Source of the DNA: Cupriavidus lacunae
GTDB lineage: Bacteria > Pseudomonadota > Gammaproteobacteria > Burkholderiales > Burkholderiaceae
DNA length: 64,000 nt
NCBI RefSeq assembly: GCF_003353055.1
Contig: NZ_QKWJ01000004.1
Coordinates: 124,001 to 188,000 of the forward strand
Direction of reading: 5' to 3'
Positions within the stretch are counted from its first letter, which is position 1. Each line of letters begins with the position of its first letter. A program made the position numbers and the translations under genes. The notes beneath the pieces were generated by a model. It was not told the origin of the DNA. It made no database searches and saw only the letters and a program-made list of their open reading frames with translations. Positions 16,774-25,366 of the stretch are shown piece by piece.

Positions 16774-17685
16774 TTACGCTGAGAATTTTTCGAGCAGAAA
16801 ATCGACAAAGGCCCGTACCCGGCGCGAGACATGGCGCGCGGACGGGTAGAGCAGCACAAACGGCCGCGTACTGCCGCCGAAGTCCTTCAACACCTCCACC
16901 AGCGTGCCGTCGCGCAGGTCCTGTTCCACGACGAAGCGGTAGGTCTGGAACAGGCCCGCGCCGGCGCGCACCAGCGTTGCCCCGCCGAGAATGTCTTCGG
17001 TCGCCGCATAGGAGCCGGCTGTGACGATATCCGTGTCCTCGCCGTCGACCCGGAACGTCCATGGAATGCGTCTGCCACTGCTGGGGCGCTCGAACTGGAT
17101 GCACTCATGCCTGAGCAGGTCCTCCAATGACTGCGGCGTGCCGGCGCGACGCAGATAGCCGGGCGTTGCCACCACCACCAGCTCGGCATCTTCCAGCTTG
17201 CGCGCGATCAGGTTCGAGTCATCCGGTGCACGCCCCCGCACCGACAGGTCGTAGGTGTCATCGGCGAAGTCCACGTTGCGGTTGCTGATGTGCACGTCAA
17301 TCTCGACTTCCGGGTAGCGTTCCCTGAAGGCCGGCAGTACCGGCAGCACGCGATAGTGCGCGTAAGGGGTCGGCAGGCTGATCCGCAGGCGCCCCGCGGG
17401 GGCCGTCTGCTGGCCGCTGATCTGCCGCTCCGCTTCCACCAGCTGCGCCAGGGCGCTACGGCTCTGCTCGAAATACACCCGGCCTTCGTCGGTCAGGCGG
17501 ATCTGCCGCGTGGTCCGCACGAAGAGCCGGACCCCCAGGCGTTCCTCCAGCCTTTGTACCGTGCGGCTGACGGCCGGCGGTGTCACGCCGGCGGCCACTG
17601 CCGCCGCGGTGAAGCTGCCCAGTTCGGCGGCCAGGCAGAACAGCTCGATGCTGCCAAGCTGAAGGTCATCGAATTGCCGTTTCAT
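16774..17685 (-). CDS. LysR-family transcriptional regulator
   Basis: 303 residues from ATG 17685. The HTH (about 8-67; GSFTAAAVAAGVTPPAVSRTVQ) is followed by a CrgA-type substrate-binding domain (AGRLRISLPTPYAHYRVLPVLPAF, then LSVRGRAPDDSNLIARKLED). The divergent neighbour is only the 3' half of an SDR gene, so the regulator has probably lost its main target. Confidence 0.88.
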   Translation of the reverse strand: MKRQFDDLQLGSIELFCLAAELGSFTAAAVAAGVTPPAVSRTVQRLEERLGVRLFVRTTRQIRLTDEGRVYFEQSRSALAQLVEAERQISGQQTAPAGRLRISLPTPYAHYRVLPVLPAFRERYPEVEIDVHISNRNVDFADDTYDLSVRGRAPDDSNLIARKLEDAELVVVATPGYLRRAGTPQSLEDLLRHECIQFERPSSGRRIPWTFRVDGEDTDIVTAGSYAATEDILGGATLVRAGAGLFQTYRFVVEQDLRDGTLVEVLKDFGGSTRPFVLLYPSARHVSRRVRAFVDFLLEKFSA

Positions 17686-17807
17686 GTCTCGTACGTGACG
17701 TTGGGAGCCTTTGCATCCTGTTCTGCCACGATCATAGGTGCGGACCCGGGAGAAGTCGATGCCCAGGCCCGGGCCCAACGCCCGGCGGCCGGCGTCATTT
17801 GTACCTG

Positions 17808-18137
17808 CCATGCATCACCACCAGCCTGATCGACCATGCGATCAGCGGGGTGCCGTCGGTGCTGGCGTCGCTGACCAAGGGCGGCCTGAACGCCGCAACC
17901 CGGTCGCTGGCGATCGAGTACGCCAAGACTGGCATTCGCGCCAACGCGGTCGCGCCCGGCATCATCAAGTCGCCGATGCATGCGCCCGAAACCCATGAAG
18001 CACTGGGCGCGCTGCACCCGGTGGGGCATATGGGCGAGATGCGGGACATCGTCGATGCCATGCTGTATCTCGATTCCGCGCCGTTCGTGACGGGGGAAAT
18101 CCTGCATGTCGACGGCGGGCAGAGCGCCGGGCACTGA
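17808..18137 (+). pseudogene. Truncated short-chain dehydrogenase (C-terminal half only)
   Basis: About 110 residues match the second half of a classical SDR: ITTSLIDHAISGVPSVLASL, TKGGLNAATRSLAIEYAK, IRANAVAPGIIKSPMH and the C-terminal FVTGEILHVDGGQSAGH. The N-terminal nucleotide-binding half (TGxxxGIG and NNAG motifs, roughly 130 residues) is missing, and the 120 bp between it and the divergent LysR gene shows no trace of it. The remaining piece cannot bind NAD(P), so I call it a remnant rather than a working enzyme. Confidence 0.85.
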
Positions 18138-18247
18138 TCGGGCTGCTGCACGATCCTGGCAAGTCGCTGTTCGACCAGCTTCACTGAGGCGCGCGGCTAC
18201 GGCAGGGCAGGCACGCCGTGCGCGCGCGGCAACCGTTGTGACAGCGA

Positions 18248-19648
18248 TCACCCGAATCCGGTGGACTCCGCGGGGTCTCGTTGCGAGCGGATCTCTTCGG
18301 GGCTGAGGATGATATAGCCCAGCGACTTCAGCAACTGCACCGCCTCCAGCTCTGCGTCCAGGTACACCGGGCGTTCAGGACGGCGTGCGCGTGGCGCCGC
18401 CGGCAGCCATGCGGCGCCGGGGTGCGGCGCGGGCGGTGCGCTGTCATCCGACCAACGCGCGGTCAGGATGCGGCAGTGCTCCAGGTCAGGCTTCCAGGTA
18501 ACATCCACGGCGGCATTGAACCTGCCGGTGCAAAGCCGCAATCGCTTCAGTGCCTTCAGCCAGTTGATGAAGCTATCGCGCTCCGAGGGTTGGTAGCCCC
18601 TCAGCAAGGTATTGAGATGGTCCTGCGCCGTGCCGCCGTCGGCTGCCTGATCATCTTCGAGCAAGGCAATCTCAAGCGCTATGTGCTTGCGGCCGTCGTG
18701 ATCGTAGATCGCGCATTCGCCGTCCAGCACGCCTTCGCGCAGCAACTCGCACAGCAGGACCCAGGCCCTGGGGTTCTTGTCGAGCCGGCCGTCCAGGGTC
18801 GGATCTATCTGGCTGAGAAGGTCGGGGACGGGGCGCGCCTGGCCAGACTGGACGGCCGATGCGAAGGCCATCGCGTTGGCGGAGGGCCTGTCGCCGCGTG
18901 CCAGTAGCTGCAAGGAGGCTTCTTTCAGTTCGCGGATTTCCGCGGCCGTATCCACGGCATGCACCCAGGCGTAATCCTCCAGGCTTGCGCACAGCTTGCG
19001 CGAGGCCCTGGCCAACTGGCCGGCCAGCGTCTGGACGAAATTGGTGCAAAGCGTGCAGCGGCACTCAAGGCGGCCGGCATGCAGGAAGCCGGCGTACAGC
19101 CGCTCCTGATGGCCGCAGTGCGCGCATTCGAGTGAAAAGCCACCCTGACGCGCCGGCCGCTGCGTCGCGAGCAGCCCGTCGACCTGATAGTGCGCCAGCC
19201 CGCCGCAGCAGGGACAGATCCATTGCAGCTTGTGCGCGCCGTCGCGGGGCCCGACTGCCCGCTCGAACTGGCGTTCAATGGCGCTGCGTGGAATGCCTTG
19301 CGCCCGCCCGACCACATCCGCGCAGTAGCACCAATAGCAGTACGAATGGGCGGCCGCAGCTACCTCCGGCGCCAGGCGCTGCAACTCGGGCAGCAGGCCT
19401 GTGTTGCGCCGGATCTCGTCCGCCATTGCATCGACCAGCGCCGGCCCGCCCGGCATCACCGCCTCGAGGGCGGCACGGCTCTGCTCCAGGAAATCGGGCA
19501 CGTAGGCCCGGCGGATGAAGTCCTCATTCTCGAGCCAGAACAGATGGCCGGGAAGGGCTTCCAGCACCTCGATCCCGTCCCGGACTTCCGTCATGCCGGC
19601 GCAGGCGAGAAACGTGAACGGCTTACCAAACAGGAATTCGTCTGTCAT
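18248..19648 (-). CDS. Orphan protein with four cysteine clusters, unknown function
   Basis: 466 residues from ATG 19648 (MTDEFLFGKPFTFLACAG). The central part has SYCYWCYCADV (about 103-111), ICPCCGGLAHY, LECAHCGHQERLY and ECRCTLCTNFVQ, that is, several CxxC pairs able to bind two or more zinc ions. The flanks are helical and soluble, and the C-terminal end AVQLLKSLGYIILSPEEI is well structured. No signal peptide or membrane segment is present. I do not recognise the family. It stands alone, and the codon bias matches the genome, so it is expressed chromosomal content and not a shadow frame. Confidence 0.7.
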   Translation of the reverse strand: MTDEFLFGKPFTFLACAGMTEVRDGIEVLEALPGHLFWLENEDFIRRAYVPDFLEQSRAALEAVMPGGPALVDAMADEIRRNTGLLPELQRLAPEVAAAAHSYCYWCYCADVVGRAQGIPRSAIERQFERAVGPRDGAHKLQWICPCCGGLAHYQVDGLLATQRPARQGGFSLECAHCGHQERLYAGFLHAGRLECRCTLCTNFVQTLAGQLARASRKLCASLEDYAWVHAVDTAAEIRELKEASLQLLARGDRPSANAMAFASAVQSGQARPVPDLLSQIDPTLDGRLDKNPRAWVLLCELLREGVLDGECAIYDHDGRKHIALEIALLEDDQAADGGTAQDHLNTLLRGYQPSERDSFINWLKALKRLRLCTGRFNAAVDVTWKPDLEHCRILTARWSDDSAPPAPHPGAAWLPAAPRARRPERPVYLDAELEAVQLLKSLGYIILSPEEIRSQRDPAESTGFG

Positions 19649-19991
19649 GTTGTCGTCAACGGTGTATCCCGCCCGCGGGCTTCCAATACGCCCGCGTGCG
19701 ATGGTCTCACCCCGTGACTCGGCCAAGGCAAACGCACGGGTAGCGCCATCAGGGTGGCGTCACCCGTTTCGGGGACTTTCCCCTTCTTGTTGTCAGATCG
19801 GTCTGAGATCTGAGCAGATTTTGTATCTGCCGCATTGGACAGCATAGGCGACACCGCGGCTTCCTTACAGAGGAATCGAGCGCCCCTTTCACATTGAGAA
19901 ATTCCGCGCGTCAAGCTGCCGCAGTGATTGCGCCGCTACCTCGGGCCCACGGCCACACACCGCATGAACCCGCGCGGCATGGGGCGGTCGG
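19649..19991. other. Intergenic region, no gene seen
   Basis: 343 bp upstream of the orphan gene and downstream of the next exported-protein gene on the same strand. Only weak short inverted repeats are present (for example AGATC and GATCT near 19797-19813). No coding frame is convincing. Confidence 0.5.
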
Positions 19992-20561
19992 TTACAGCGA
20001 AGCAGGCTGGGGCGGCGCAGCGGGCGCGGCCGCGGCCGGCTTCTGGTTGGCGCCGCCGCTGTATGAGAAATACCTTGCCTTGGCACCCCTGGCCCAGTAC
20101 GCCACCGTGAAGTGCTTGCTGTCGCGGCCATAGAGCAGCTCCAGGCTGCCATTGGCCGCCCCCCATTCGGCGTAGCCATTTTCCGCCGCGGCTTCGGTCT
20201 TGCGCAGCGAGGCATAGCGCTCGTCCAGCTTTTTTCGCACCTCTTCCAGTGCCGGTCGCTCGAACGTCATGGTGATCAGCGCCACGGCGTCCTGGCCATC
20301 GCAGTTCAGGACCACGCGCGTCAGGCCGGGAAGGTGGAAGCGCTCCAGATGCTTGAGCTCCACGGTATCGCCGCCTGCCCACTCGGACTTGCCGGTCTTT
20401 GCGTGATTTTGCGGCGGCGCCAGGCGCGAGCACCTGGTCTTGCCCAGTTCGAGTCCCAACGGCGCCGCGGTATTGCCGGCGGCTTCAGGTTGGGCAGGGG
20501 AGGCGGCGTGGGTGGAAACGGATGCCAGCAGCGCGGCGCAGAGCAGGGTGAACTGCTTCAT
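19992..20561 (-). CDS. Exported protein, unknown function
   Basis: 189 residues from ATG 20561; a GTG at 20585 would add eight residues. The signal peptide MKQFTLLCAALLASVSTHA is clean. The mature part has a beta-rich domain with LELGKTRCSRL, LTRVVLNCDGQDAVALITMTF and RKKLDERYASLRK, two cysteines, then an Ala/Pro-rich tail. Similar periplasmic proteins of unknown role are common in Burkholderiaceae. Divergent from the HxlR gene. Confidence 0.7.
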   Translation of the reverse strand: MKQFTLLCAALLASVSTHAASPAQPEAAGNTAAPLGLELGKTRCSRLAPPQNHAKTGKSEWAGGDTVELKHLERFHLPGLTRVVLNCDGQDAVALITMTFERPALEEVRKKLDERYASLRKTEAAAENGYAEWGAANGSLELLYGRDSKHFTVAYWARGAKARYFSYSGGANQKPAAAAPAAPPQPASL

Positions 20562-20660
20562 GTTGAGGCGGGAAAGGGCTTTCACGGTATGGAATTGGGT
20601 TGGTTGCGAGATTCTAAGGCTTTCTTGCCCCTTCTGGCCTGAACGGGTGAGGCGCCGCTA

Positions 20661-21074
20661 TTGCCCGTCGCGCGCACCCTCGAACTCGTCGGCGACCGCT
20701 GGTTGCTGATGATCGTGCGCGATGCGTTCGACGGCATGCACCGCTTCAGCGACTTCCAGCGCAGCCTGGTGGTCGCCCGCAACATCCTGTCCGACCGCCT
20801 GCGACGGGTGGTGGAAGCCGGCATCCTGACCACGCAACCGGCGTCGGATGGCAGCGCGTATCACGAGTATGTGCTGACGGAAAAGGGGGAGAGCCTGTTC
20901 CCCATCGTATTGGCCTTGCGCCAATGGGGCGAGCACCATCTGTTCGCGCGTGGCGAACGCCGGTCTCACATGGTGGAGAAGCGGACCGGGAAGCCGGTGC
21001 CGCTGATGACGCCCCGGACCAGCGACGGTGAGGTGCTGTTGCCCGGGGAAGCGGAGGTGCGCAAGCCGCGGTAG
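20661..21074 (+). CDS. HxlR-family regulator, probably N-terminally frameshifted
   Basis: 137 residues from TTG 20661. The winged helix is clear: PVARTLELVGDRWLLMIVRD, FSDFQRSLVVARNILSDRL, GILTTQPASDGSAYHEYVLT. HxlR proteins begin with a short tail and a conserved Cys before PVAR. Here the Cys codon is found only in another frame (GTG 20647, then RRRYCP); restoring one missing G near 20667 would give RRRYCPVARTLEL. So either the gene is frameshifted (or contains a sequencing error) or it uses the weak TTG start without the sensor Cys. Convergent with the uraH gene. Confidence 0.7.
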   Translation: MPVARTLELVGDRWLLMIVRDAFDGMHRFSDFQRSLVVARNILSDRLRRVVEAGILTTQPASDGSAYHEYVLTEKGESLFPIVLALRQWGEHHLFARGERRSHMVEKRTGKPVPLMTPRTSDGEVLLPGEAEVRKPR

Positions 21075-21142
21075 GGAAGCTTGAGGAATCGAAGACTGAA
21101 GCAGCCGCCCGTGCTCTCAACATGGGCGAGCCGCTGTGGCGC

Positions 21143-21478
21143 TCAACTACCCCGATACGTCCCGAAGCTCCACGGCGAACACAGCAACGGTACATGGTAA
21201 TGCTGCGCGGCGTCCGCAATGGTGAAGCGCACGGGAACGATGTCCGCGAACACATCGGGGGTGCGGAAGTAGTCCGCCACCCAGAAGCGCAATTCGAACT
21301 CGCCGGTGCGCGCCTGCGCCGGCGGCAGCATCGGCGCGTCGGTGCGGCCGTCGCTGTTGGTGCGGGCGCGCGCGATCAGCCGGGGCGGCTGGGTGGCGAC
21401 GTCGAACAGTTCCACCTGCATGCCGGCCACGGGGCGGCCCAGGGATACGTCGAGCACATGTGTGCTGATGCCTGCCAT
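21143..21478 (-). CDS. uraH: 5-hydroxyisourate hydrolase (cytoplasmic form)
   Basis: 111 residues from ATG 21478. It has the transthyretin-like fold with N-terminal ISTHVLDVSLGRPVAGM (catalytic His7), the SDGRTDAP loop, YHVPLL and the C-terminal YRGS tetrapeptide that marks true HIU hydrolases. It turns 5-hydroxyisourate into OHCU in urate breakdown. It follows the Tat-exported paralogue by 29 bp on the same strand, so the two plus the MFS gene form one operon. The partner OHCU decarboxylase is at 26830. Confidence 0.92.
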   Translation of the reverse strand: MAGISTHVLDVSLGRPVAGMQVELFDVATQPPRLIARARTNSDGRTDAPMLPPAQARTGEFELRFWVADYFRTPDVFADIVPVRFTIADAAQHYHVPLLCSPWSFGTYRGS

Positions 21479-21507
21479 GATGGGTGTCTCCGGATTAGGC
21501 CGCGGCC

Positions 21508-22017
21508 TCAGCTGCCGCGGTAGTAGTTGTAGCTCCACGGCCCGAACAGCACGGGCAGGTGGATGCGCTGGCTGGCGTCGGTGACGCGCAGGCGCAGCGG
21601 GATCTTCGACAGGAACGGCGGTTGCGGCAGGTTGGCCTTGCGCGCGGCAAAGTACTCGTCCGCGTGCAGGATCAGTTCGTAGGTGCCGGTGCGGTAGCTG
21701 TCGCCGATCAGCAGCGGCGGTTCGCTGCGGCCGTTGGCGGCCAGCGTGACCGTCTGCAGCGGCGTGCGCTGGTCATTGTCGATGCGGAACATGTCCACGC
21801 GCATGCCGGCGGCGGGCGTGCCGTGGTAGGTGTCCAGCGCGTGCATTGTCAGGCGCGGGCTCAGGCCGCCTTGCTGTACCGGCGCGGCGGTCTGGTTGGG
21901 GGCCGCGGTGTCCGGCGTGGCGCCCCAGCTGGCGCCGGCCAGCAGCGCACCGCCGCCCAGCGTCATCGATTGCAGCGCGAAGCGACGGCGGGCGGGATCG
22001 AGGCTATGGTTGTCCAT
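21508..22017 (-). CDS. Tat-exported 5-hydroxyisourate hydrolase paralogue
   Basis: 169 residues. A twin-arginine signal (ARRRFALQSMTLGGGALLAGA, residues 9-29) and a linker precede a transthyretin-like domain with LTMHALDTYHGTPAAGM, NGRSEPPLL, IHLPVLFGPWSY and the terminal YRGS, so the His, Arg, His and YRGS residues used in catalysis are retained. Export would put HIU hydrolysis in the periplasm. The start codon follows the MFS stop by 1 bp. Whether it acts on 5-hydroxyisourate or on a related exported substrate is not known. Confidence 0.85.
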   Translation of the reverse strand: MDNHSLDPARRRFALQSMTLGGGALLAGASWGATPDTAAPNQTAAPVQQGGLSPRLTMHALDTYHGTPAAGMRVDMFRIDNDQRTPLQTVTLAANGRSEPPLLIGDSYRTGTYELILHADEYFAARKANLPQPPFLSKIPLRLRVTDASQRIHLPVLFGPWSYNYYRGS

Positions 22018-22018
22018 G

Positions 22019-23368
22019 TCAGGCTCCTTGCTTGGCTTGCTTGCCGCCCAGCTGGCGGATGCCGACCAGCACCAGCACCGCGGCCAGCACTTCGATCACC
22101 GCCACCAGATACAGGCCGGAGGTCAGCTTGCCGGTAGTGTTCTTGATCAGCCCCATCACATAGGGCGCGCCAAAGCCGGCCAGGTTGGCGACCGAGTTGA
22201 TCAGCGCCACGCCCACCGCCGCCGCGCTGCCCGCCAGGTAGCGGTTGGGCAGCTGCCAGAACACGGGGATGGCGCTCATGGTGCCGACCAGCGCGGCGGT
22301 CATGGCCAGCAGCGCGATCACCGGCGACAGCACCTGCGCGCCCAGCAGCACGGCCAGCAGGGCCATGGCGCCGCCACCGACCAGCGCCGCGCCGCTGAAG
22401 TGCCAGCGCACTTCGTCGCGGCGGTCCGAATGCGCGCCGTTGAGGATCATGCCGGCGGCGCCGCACAGGTAGGCCACCGCTGCGATCCAGCCTACTGCCA
22501 TCGGGGTGGAGAAGCCCACGTCCTTGATGATGGTCGGGATCCAGAAGGTCAGCGTCGAGTTGGCGCACAGCAGGCAGAAGAAGATCGCGATCAGCAGCCA
22601 CACCTTGGGGTTGGTGAAGAGCGTGCGCCAGTCGTGGCCGCGCTCGCCCAGGGCGGCGTTGTCGCGCTTGAGGGCGTCCTGCACCACGCGCTTCTCGGCG
22701 TCGGAGAGCCAGCGCGCCTGCTCGGGCTTGTCGGTCATGTAGAACCAGGCGAAGATGCCGGCCAGCACCGACGGGATGCCTTCCACGATGAACAGCCACT
22801 GCCAGCCGTGCATGCCGTTGACGCCGGCCATGCGGGTCATGATCCAGCCGGCCAGCGGGCCGCCCAGCACGCCGGCGATGGCCGATGCGGACATGAAGGT
22901 GCCGAAGGCGCGCGCGCGGCGCTGGGACGGGTACCAGTAGGTCAGGTACAGGATCACGCCCGGGTAGAAGCCGGCTTCGAACGCGCCCAGCAGGAAGCGC
23001 AGGATGTAGAACTGCGTGGGCGTGGTGACAAGGGTCTGCAACATGCAGATCACGCCCCAGCAGATGGTGATGCGCATGATCGTCTTCTTGGCACCGATCT
23101 TCTGCAGCAGCATGTTCGACGGCACCTCGAAGAAGAAGTAGCCGAGGAAGAAGATACCTGCGCCCAGCCCGTACACGGCTTCGCTGAAGCCCAGTGCATC
23201 CAGCATCTGCAGCTTGGCGAAACCGATGTTCACGCGGTCCAGCCAGGCCAGCACCCACAGCACCCCGAGGAAGGGCAGCAGGCGCCAGGTAACCTTGCGG
23301 TAGACGCTGTCCTCGGCGTCGTCGGCAGTGCCGGCATATACCGGGACGCCTTGTTTTGTGATCGACAT
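22019..23368 (-). CDS. MFS transporter, anion:cation symporter (ACS) family
   Basis: 449 residues from ATG 23368 (GGAGACATC ribosome site). Twelve membrane segments; the ACS signatures are [34 protein letters not shown] and YWYPSQRRARAF. Family members carry organic acids such as tartrate, phthalate or 4-hydroxyphenylacetate with protons. Its place at the head of an operon with two HIU hydrolases makes urate, allantoin-like or related anions reasonable candidates; this is inference. Confidence 0.85.
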   Translation of the reverse strand: MSITKQGVPVYAGTADDAEDSVYRKVTWRLLPFLGVLWVLAWLDRVNIGFAKLQMLDALGFSEAVYGLGAGIFFLGYFFFEVPSNMLLQKIGAKKTIMRITICWGVICMLQTLVTTPTQFYILRFLLGAFEAGFYPGVILYLTYWYPSQRRARAFGTFMSASAIAGVLGGPLAGWIMTRMAGVNGMHGWQWLFIVEGIPSVLAGIFAWFYMTDKPEQARWLSDAEKRVVQDALKRDNAALGERGHDWRTLFTNPKVWLLIAIFFCLLCANSTLTFWIPTIIKDVGFSTPMAVGWIAAVAYLCGAAGMILNGAHSDRRDEVRWHFSGAALVGGGAMALLAVLLGAQVLSPVIALLAMTAALVGTMSAIPVFWQLPNRYLAGSAAAVGVALINSVANLAGFGAPYVMGLIKNTTGKLTSGLYLVAVIEVLAAVLVLVGIRQLGGKQAKQGA

Positions 23369-23758
23369 GATGTCTCCTGTCTTGTGGTGTTCTGCCAGGT
23401 CTTGCCTGGCGGCGGTGCATGCCGACCGCCGGGTTGGGAGCAAGTATATGAATGGCTCGCCAATGCGAAACGAGGGGGCTGGTATAGGGCCCATAGCAGC
23501 ACCGATATGGGCCGCAATCCCTTGTCTGGCGCGGGTTGGCGGGTGGCGCGGGCGGGCCTGGGAGGACCTATGGATTACCCTAGCCGGGCCGTTTTCCGGC
23601 AGGGCGGCACGCGGGCAGGGTGCGCTTGTCCGGGTTCCACCGGTTGCCGTGCGGTGCGCGACACGCTACAAAGTCGCCATTGCCTGGCACGCCACTGCCG
23701 CCCGGAGCGGCGCCAGCCGCACCCGCCAGGACCTCCAAATTCCAGCCACGGACCCAAC
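23369..23758. promoter_or_regulatory. Divergent promoter region between MFS and LysR genes
   Basis: 390 bp without a gene. Near 23479 there is a near-symmetric TATAGGGCCCATA and a related GATATGGGCC, possible LysR sites. The part nearest 23759 is GC-rich without clear signals. Confidence 0.35.
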
Positions 23759-24703
23759 ATGATTCGCGCCGACGACCCGTTCGATACCTACCTGCTGCGC
23801 GTGCTGTGCATACTGATCGCCGAGCAGAGCGTGTCGCGCACGGCGATCCGCCTGAACCAGTCGCAGCCGGCCATCAGCGCCGCGCTCAAGCGCCTGCGTG
23901 CGATCTTCAACGACCCGCTGCTCACGCGCGAGAAGAACGTGATGGTCCCGACCGAGCGCGCGCTGCAGCTCGCGCGCAATGCGCAGGCCGCGCTCAGCGC
24001 GCTGGACAACCTGCTGGTCTCGGACGACCGCTTCGATCCCGCCACCACCGAGCAGAGCTTTGTGGTGGCGATGCCGGACTACCTGGCGCCGCCGTTCTTC
24101 GCGCATGTGGTGCGCGCGGTGCGCCACGCGGCGCCGCACGCGCGGCTGTCGGCGCTGCCGCTGGGGGCCAACTTCGACTACGAGCAGGCCCTGTCGGCGG
24201 GTTCGGTCGATATCGTGATCGGCAACTGGCCCAACCCGCCCGAGCACCTGCACCTGTCCGTGCTGCTGGAAGACGAGGTGGTGTGCGTGGTGGCGCAGGA
24301 CAGCGTGCATGCGCAGCCCGGCAAGTTCACGGCCCAGGCCTACCTGGGCGCCTCGCATATCGTGCCGACGCCGTATTCGCGCGACCAGCGTGGCCTGGTC
24401 GATGCGGGCCTGAGCACCATGCGCGTGCACCGGGACAACCGCATCAGCTGTCCTTACTTCAATCTGGCTCCCAGCCTGATCCCCGGCACCGACCTGATCC
24501 TGACCACGGCACGCCACTTCGCCAACTACCATGCGCAGCATGTGCCGCTTGCCGTACTGGAGCCGCCGATCGAGTTCCCGTTCATGCGCTTCTACCAGCT
24601 GTGGCATCCGTCGCGCCATCGCTCGGCCGCGCACGTCTGGCTGCGCGGCATGCTGACGGCCGCCTCGCAGGAGTTGCGCGATTTGCGCGATATGCGTCGC
24701 TAG
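23759..24703 (+). CDS. LysR-family transcriptional regulator
   Basis: 314 residues from ATG 23759 (MIRADDPFDTYLLRVLCILI). The HTH (about 10-70; SVSRTAIRLNQSQPAISAALK) and the C-terminal domain are of the NodD/LeuO-like branch (VVAMPDYLAPPFFAHVVRAV, PFMRFYQLWHPSRHRSAAHVWLR). It is divergent from the MFS-HIU hydrolase operon and is its likely regulator. The frame is open far upstream of the ATG, but that part is antisense to the MFS gene and is not coding. Confidence 0.88.
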   Translation: MIRADDPFDTYLLRVLCILIAEQSVSRTAIRLNQSQPAISAALKRLRAIFNDPLLTREKNVMVPTERALQLARNAQAALSALDNLLVSDDRFDPATTEQSFVVAMPDYLAPPFFAHVVRAVRHAAPHARLSALPLGANFDYEQALSAGSVDIVIGNWPNPPEHLHLSVLLEDEVVCVVAQDSVHAQPGKFTAQAYLGASHIVPTPYSRDQRGLVDAGLSTMRVHRDNRISCPYFNLAPSLIPGTDLILTTARHFANYHAQHVPLAVLEPPIEFPFMRFYQLWHPSRHRSAAHVWLRGMLTAASQELRDLRDMRR

Positions 24704-24711
24704 GGAATAAC

Positions 24712-25275
24712 TTACGCCCCCTGCTGACCCAGTGCAGCAGTCGTGAGGGTCACCTGCATAGCAATCAGTCGCCTCAGGTCCTTGCCGTCCACCGCGACAA
24801 GCTTGAACCCTCGCATCGCAGACATCAGCGTGCGAGCGACATCGATGGCCGCGACCTTCAGCCCCGACTCGTTGACCGCGTCTTTGAGCAGGTCGGCCAG
24901 GTAGGTCTGCAGACTGCCGTACGCCTGCTCCAAAGCCGGCATGTGGCTGTCCAGGGCAAGCAAATCCTGTGCATCGGGGTTGGCCCTGACCTGTTCGTAG
25001 GGCCTGGCAATGCACAACTCCAAAACATGCATCAGCTTGCGCTCCAAGGGCCAGTCCTCCTTCAACGTCGACTGGATGGTCTCGAGCAGGTTGTCGCCCA
25101 TCCACGCCACGACCGCCTGGAAAACCTCTTCCTTTCCGCAGTAGACGAGGTACAGCGCCGGGCGCGACATCCCGGCAGCCTTCGCGAGGTCCCCCATCGT
25201 CGTGCGGGCAAAGCCATACCGGAAGAACACGCCGTAAGCGGCCTGGATGACCTGGAGTTGTTTGTCAGTGAGCAT
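24712..25275 (-). CDS. TetR-family transcriptional repressor
   Basis: 187 residues. The HTH (about 8-55) reads VIQAAYGVFFRYGFARTTMGDLAKAAGMSRPALYLVY, with a helical ligand domain behind it. A three-copy TGACAT-N11-ATGTCA array lies directly upstream (25286-25366), which strongly suggests autoregulation and control of the divergent MBL hydrolase gene. Convergent with the LysR gene, 8 bp apart. Confidence 0.9.
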   Translation of the reverse strand: MLTDKQLQVIQAAYGVFFRYGFARTTMGDLAKAAGMSRPALYLVYCGKEEVFQAVVAWMGDNLLETIQSTLKEDWPLERKLMHVLELCIARPYEQVRANPDAQDLLALDSHMPALEQAYGSLQTYLADLLKDAVNESGLKVAAIDVARTLMSAMRGFKLVAVDGKDLRRLIAMQVTLTTAALGQQGA

Positions 25276-25285
25276 GATGCGATTC

Positions 25286-25366
25286 TGACATTGGAATGGA
25301 AAATGTCAAATCGTCATTGACATCCTGTCGGAAAATGTCATACTGACATCCGACGTCAGAATGTCA
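25286..25366. promoter_or_regulatory. Operator array: three TGACAT-N11-ATGTCA sites
   Basis: Three 23-bp units with identical arms and identical 11-nt spacing lie at 25286-25308, 25318-25340 and 25344-25366, starting 10 bp upstream of the TetR start codon and reaching into the promoter side of the MBL gene at 25539. The inner arms of units 2 and 3 also make a short ATGTCA-TAC-TGACAT palindrome. Regular arms and spacing make these binding sites for the adjacent TetR protein very likely. Confidence 0.75.

Noticed and set aside
21830..23758. Very long plus-strand open frame joined to the LysR gene (total 957 codons)
   Set aside because: It is antisense to the MFS and HIU hydrolase genes, has His/Gln/Arg-rich low-complexity content typical of GC-rich shadow frames, and the LysR domain starts exactly at ATG 23759.
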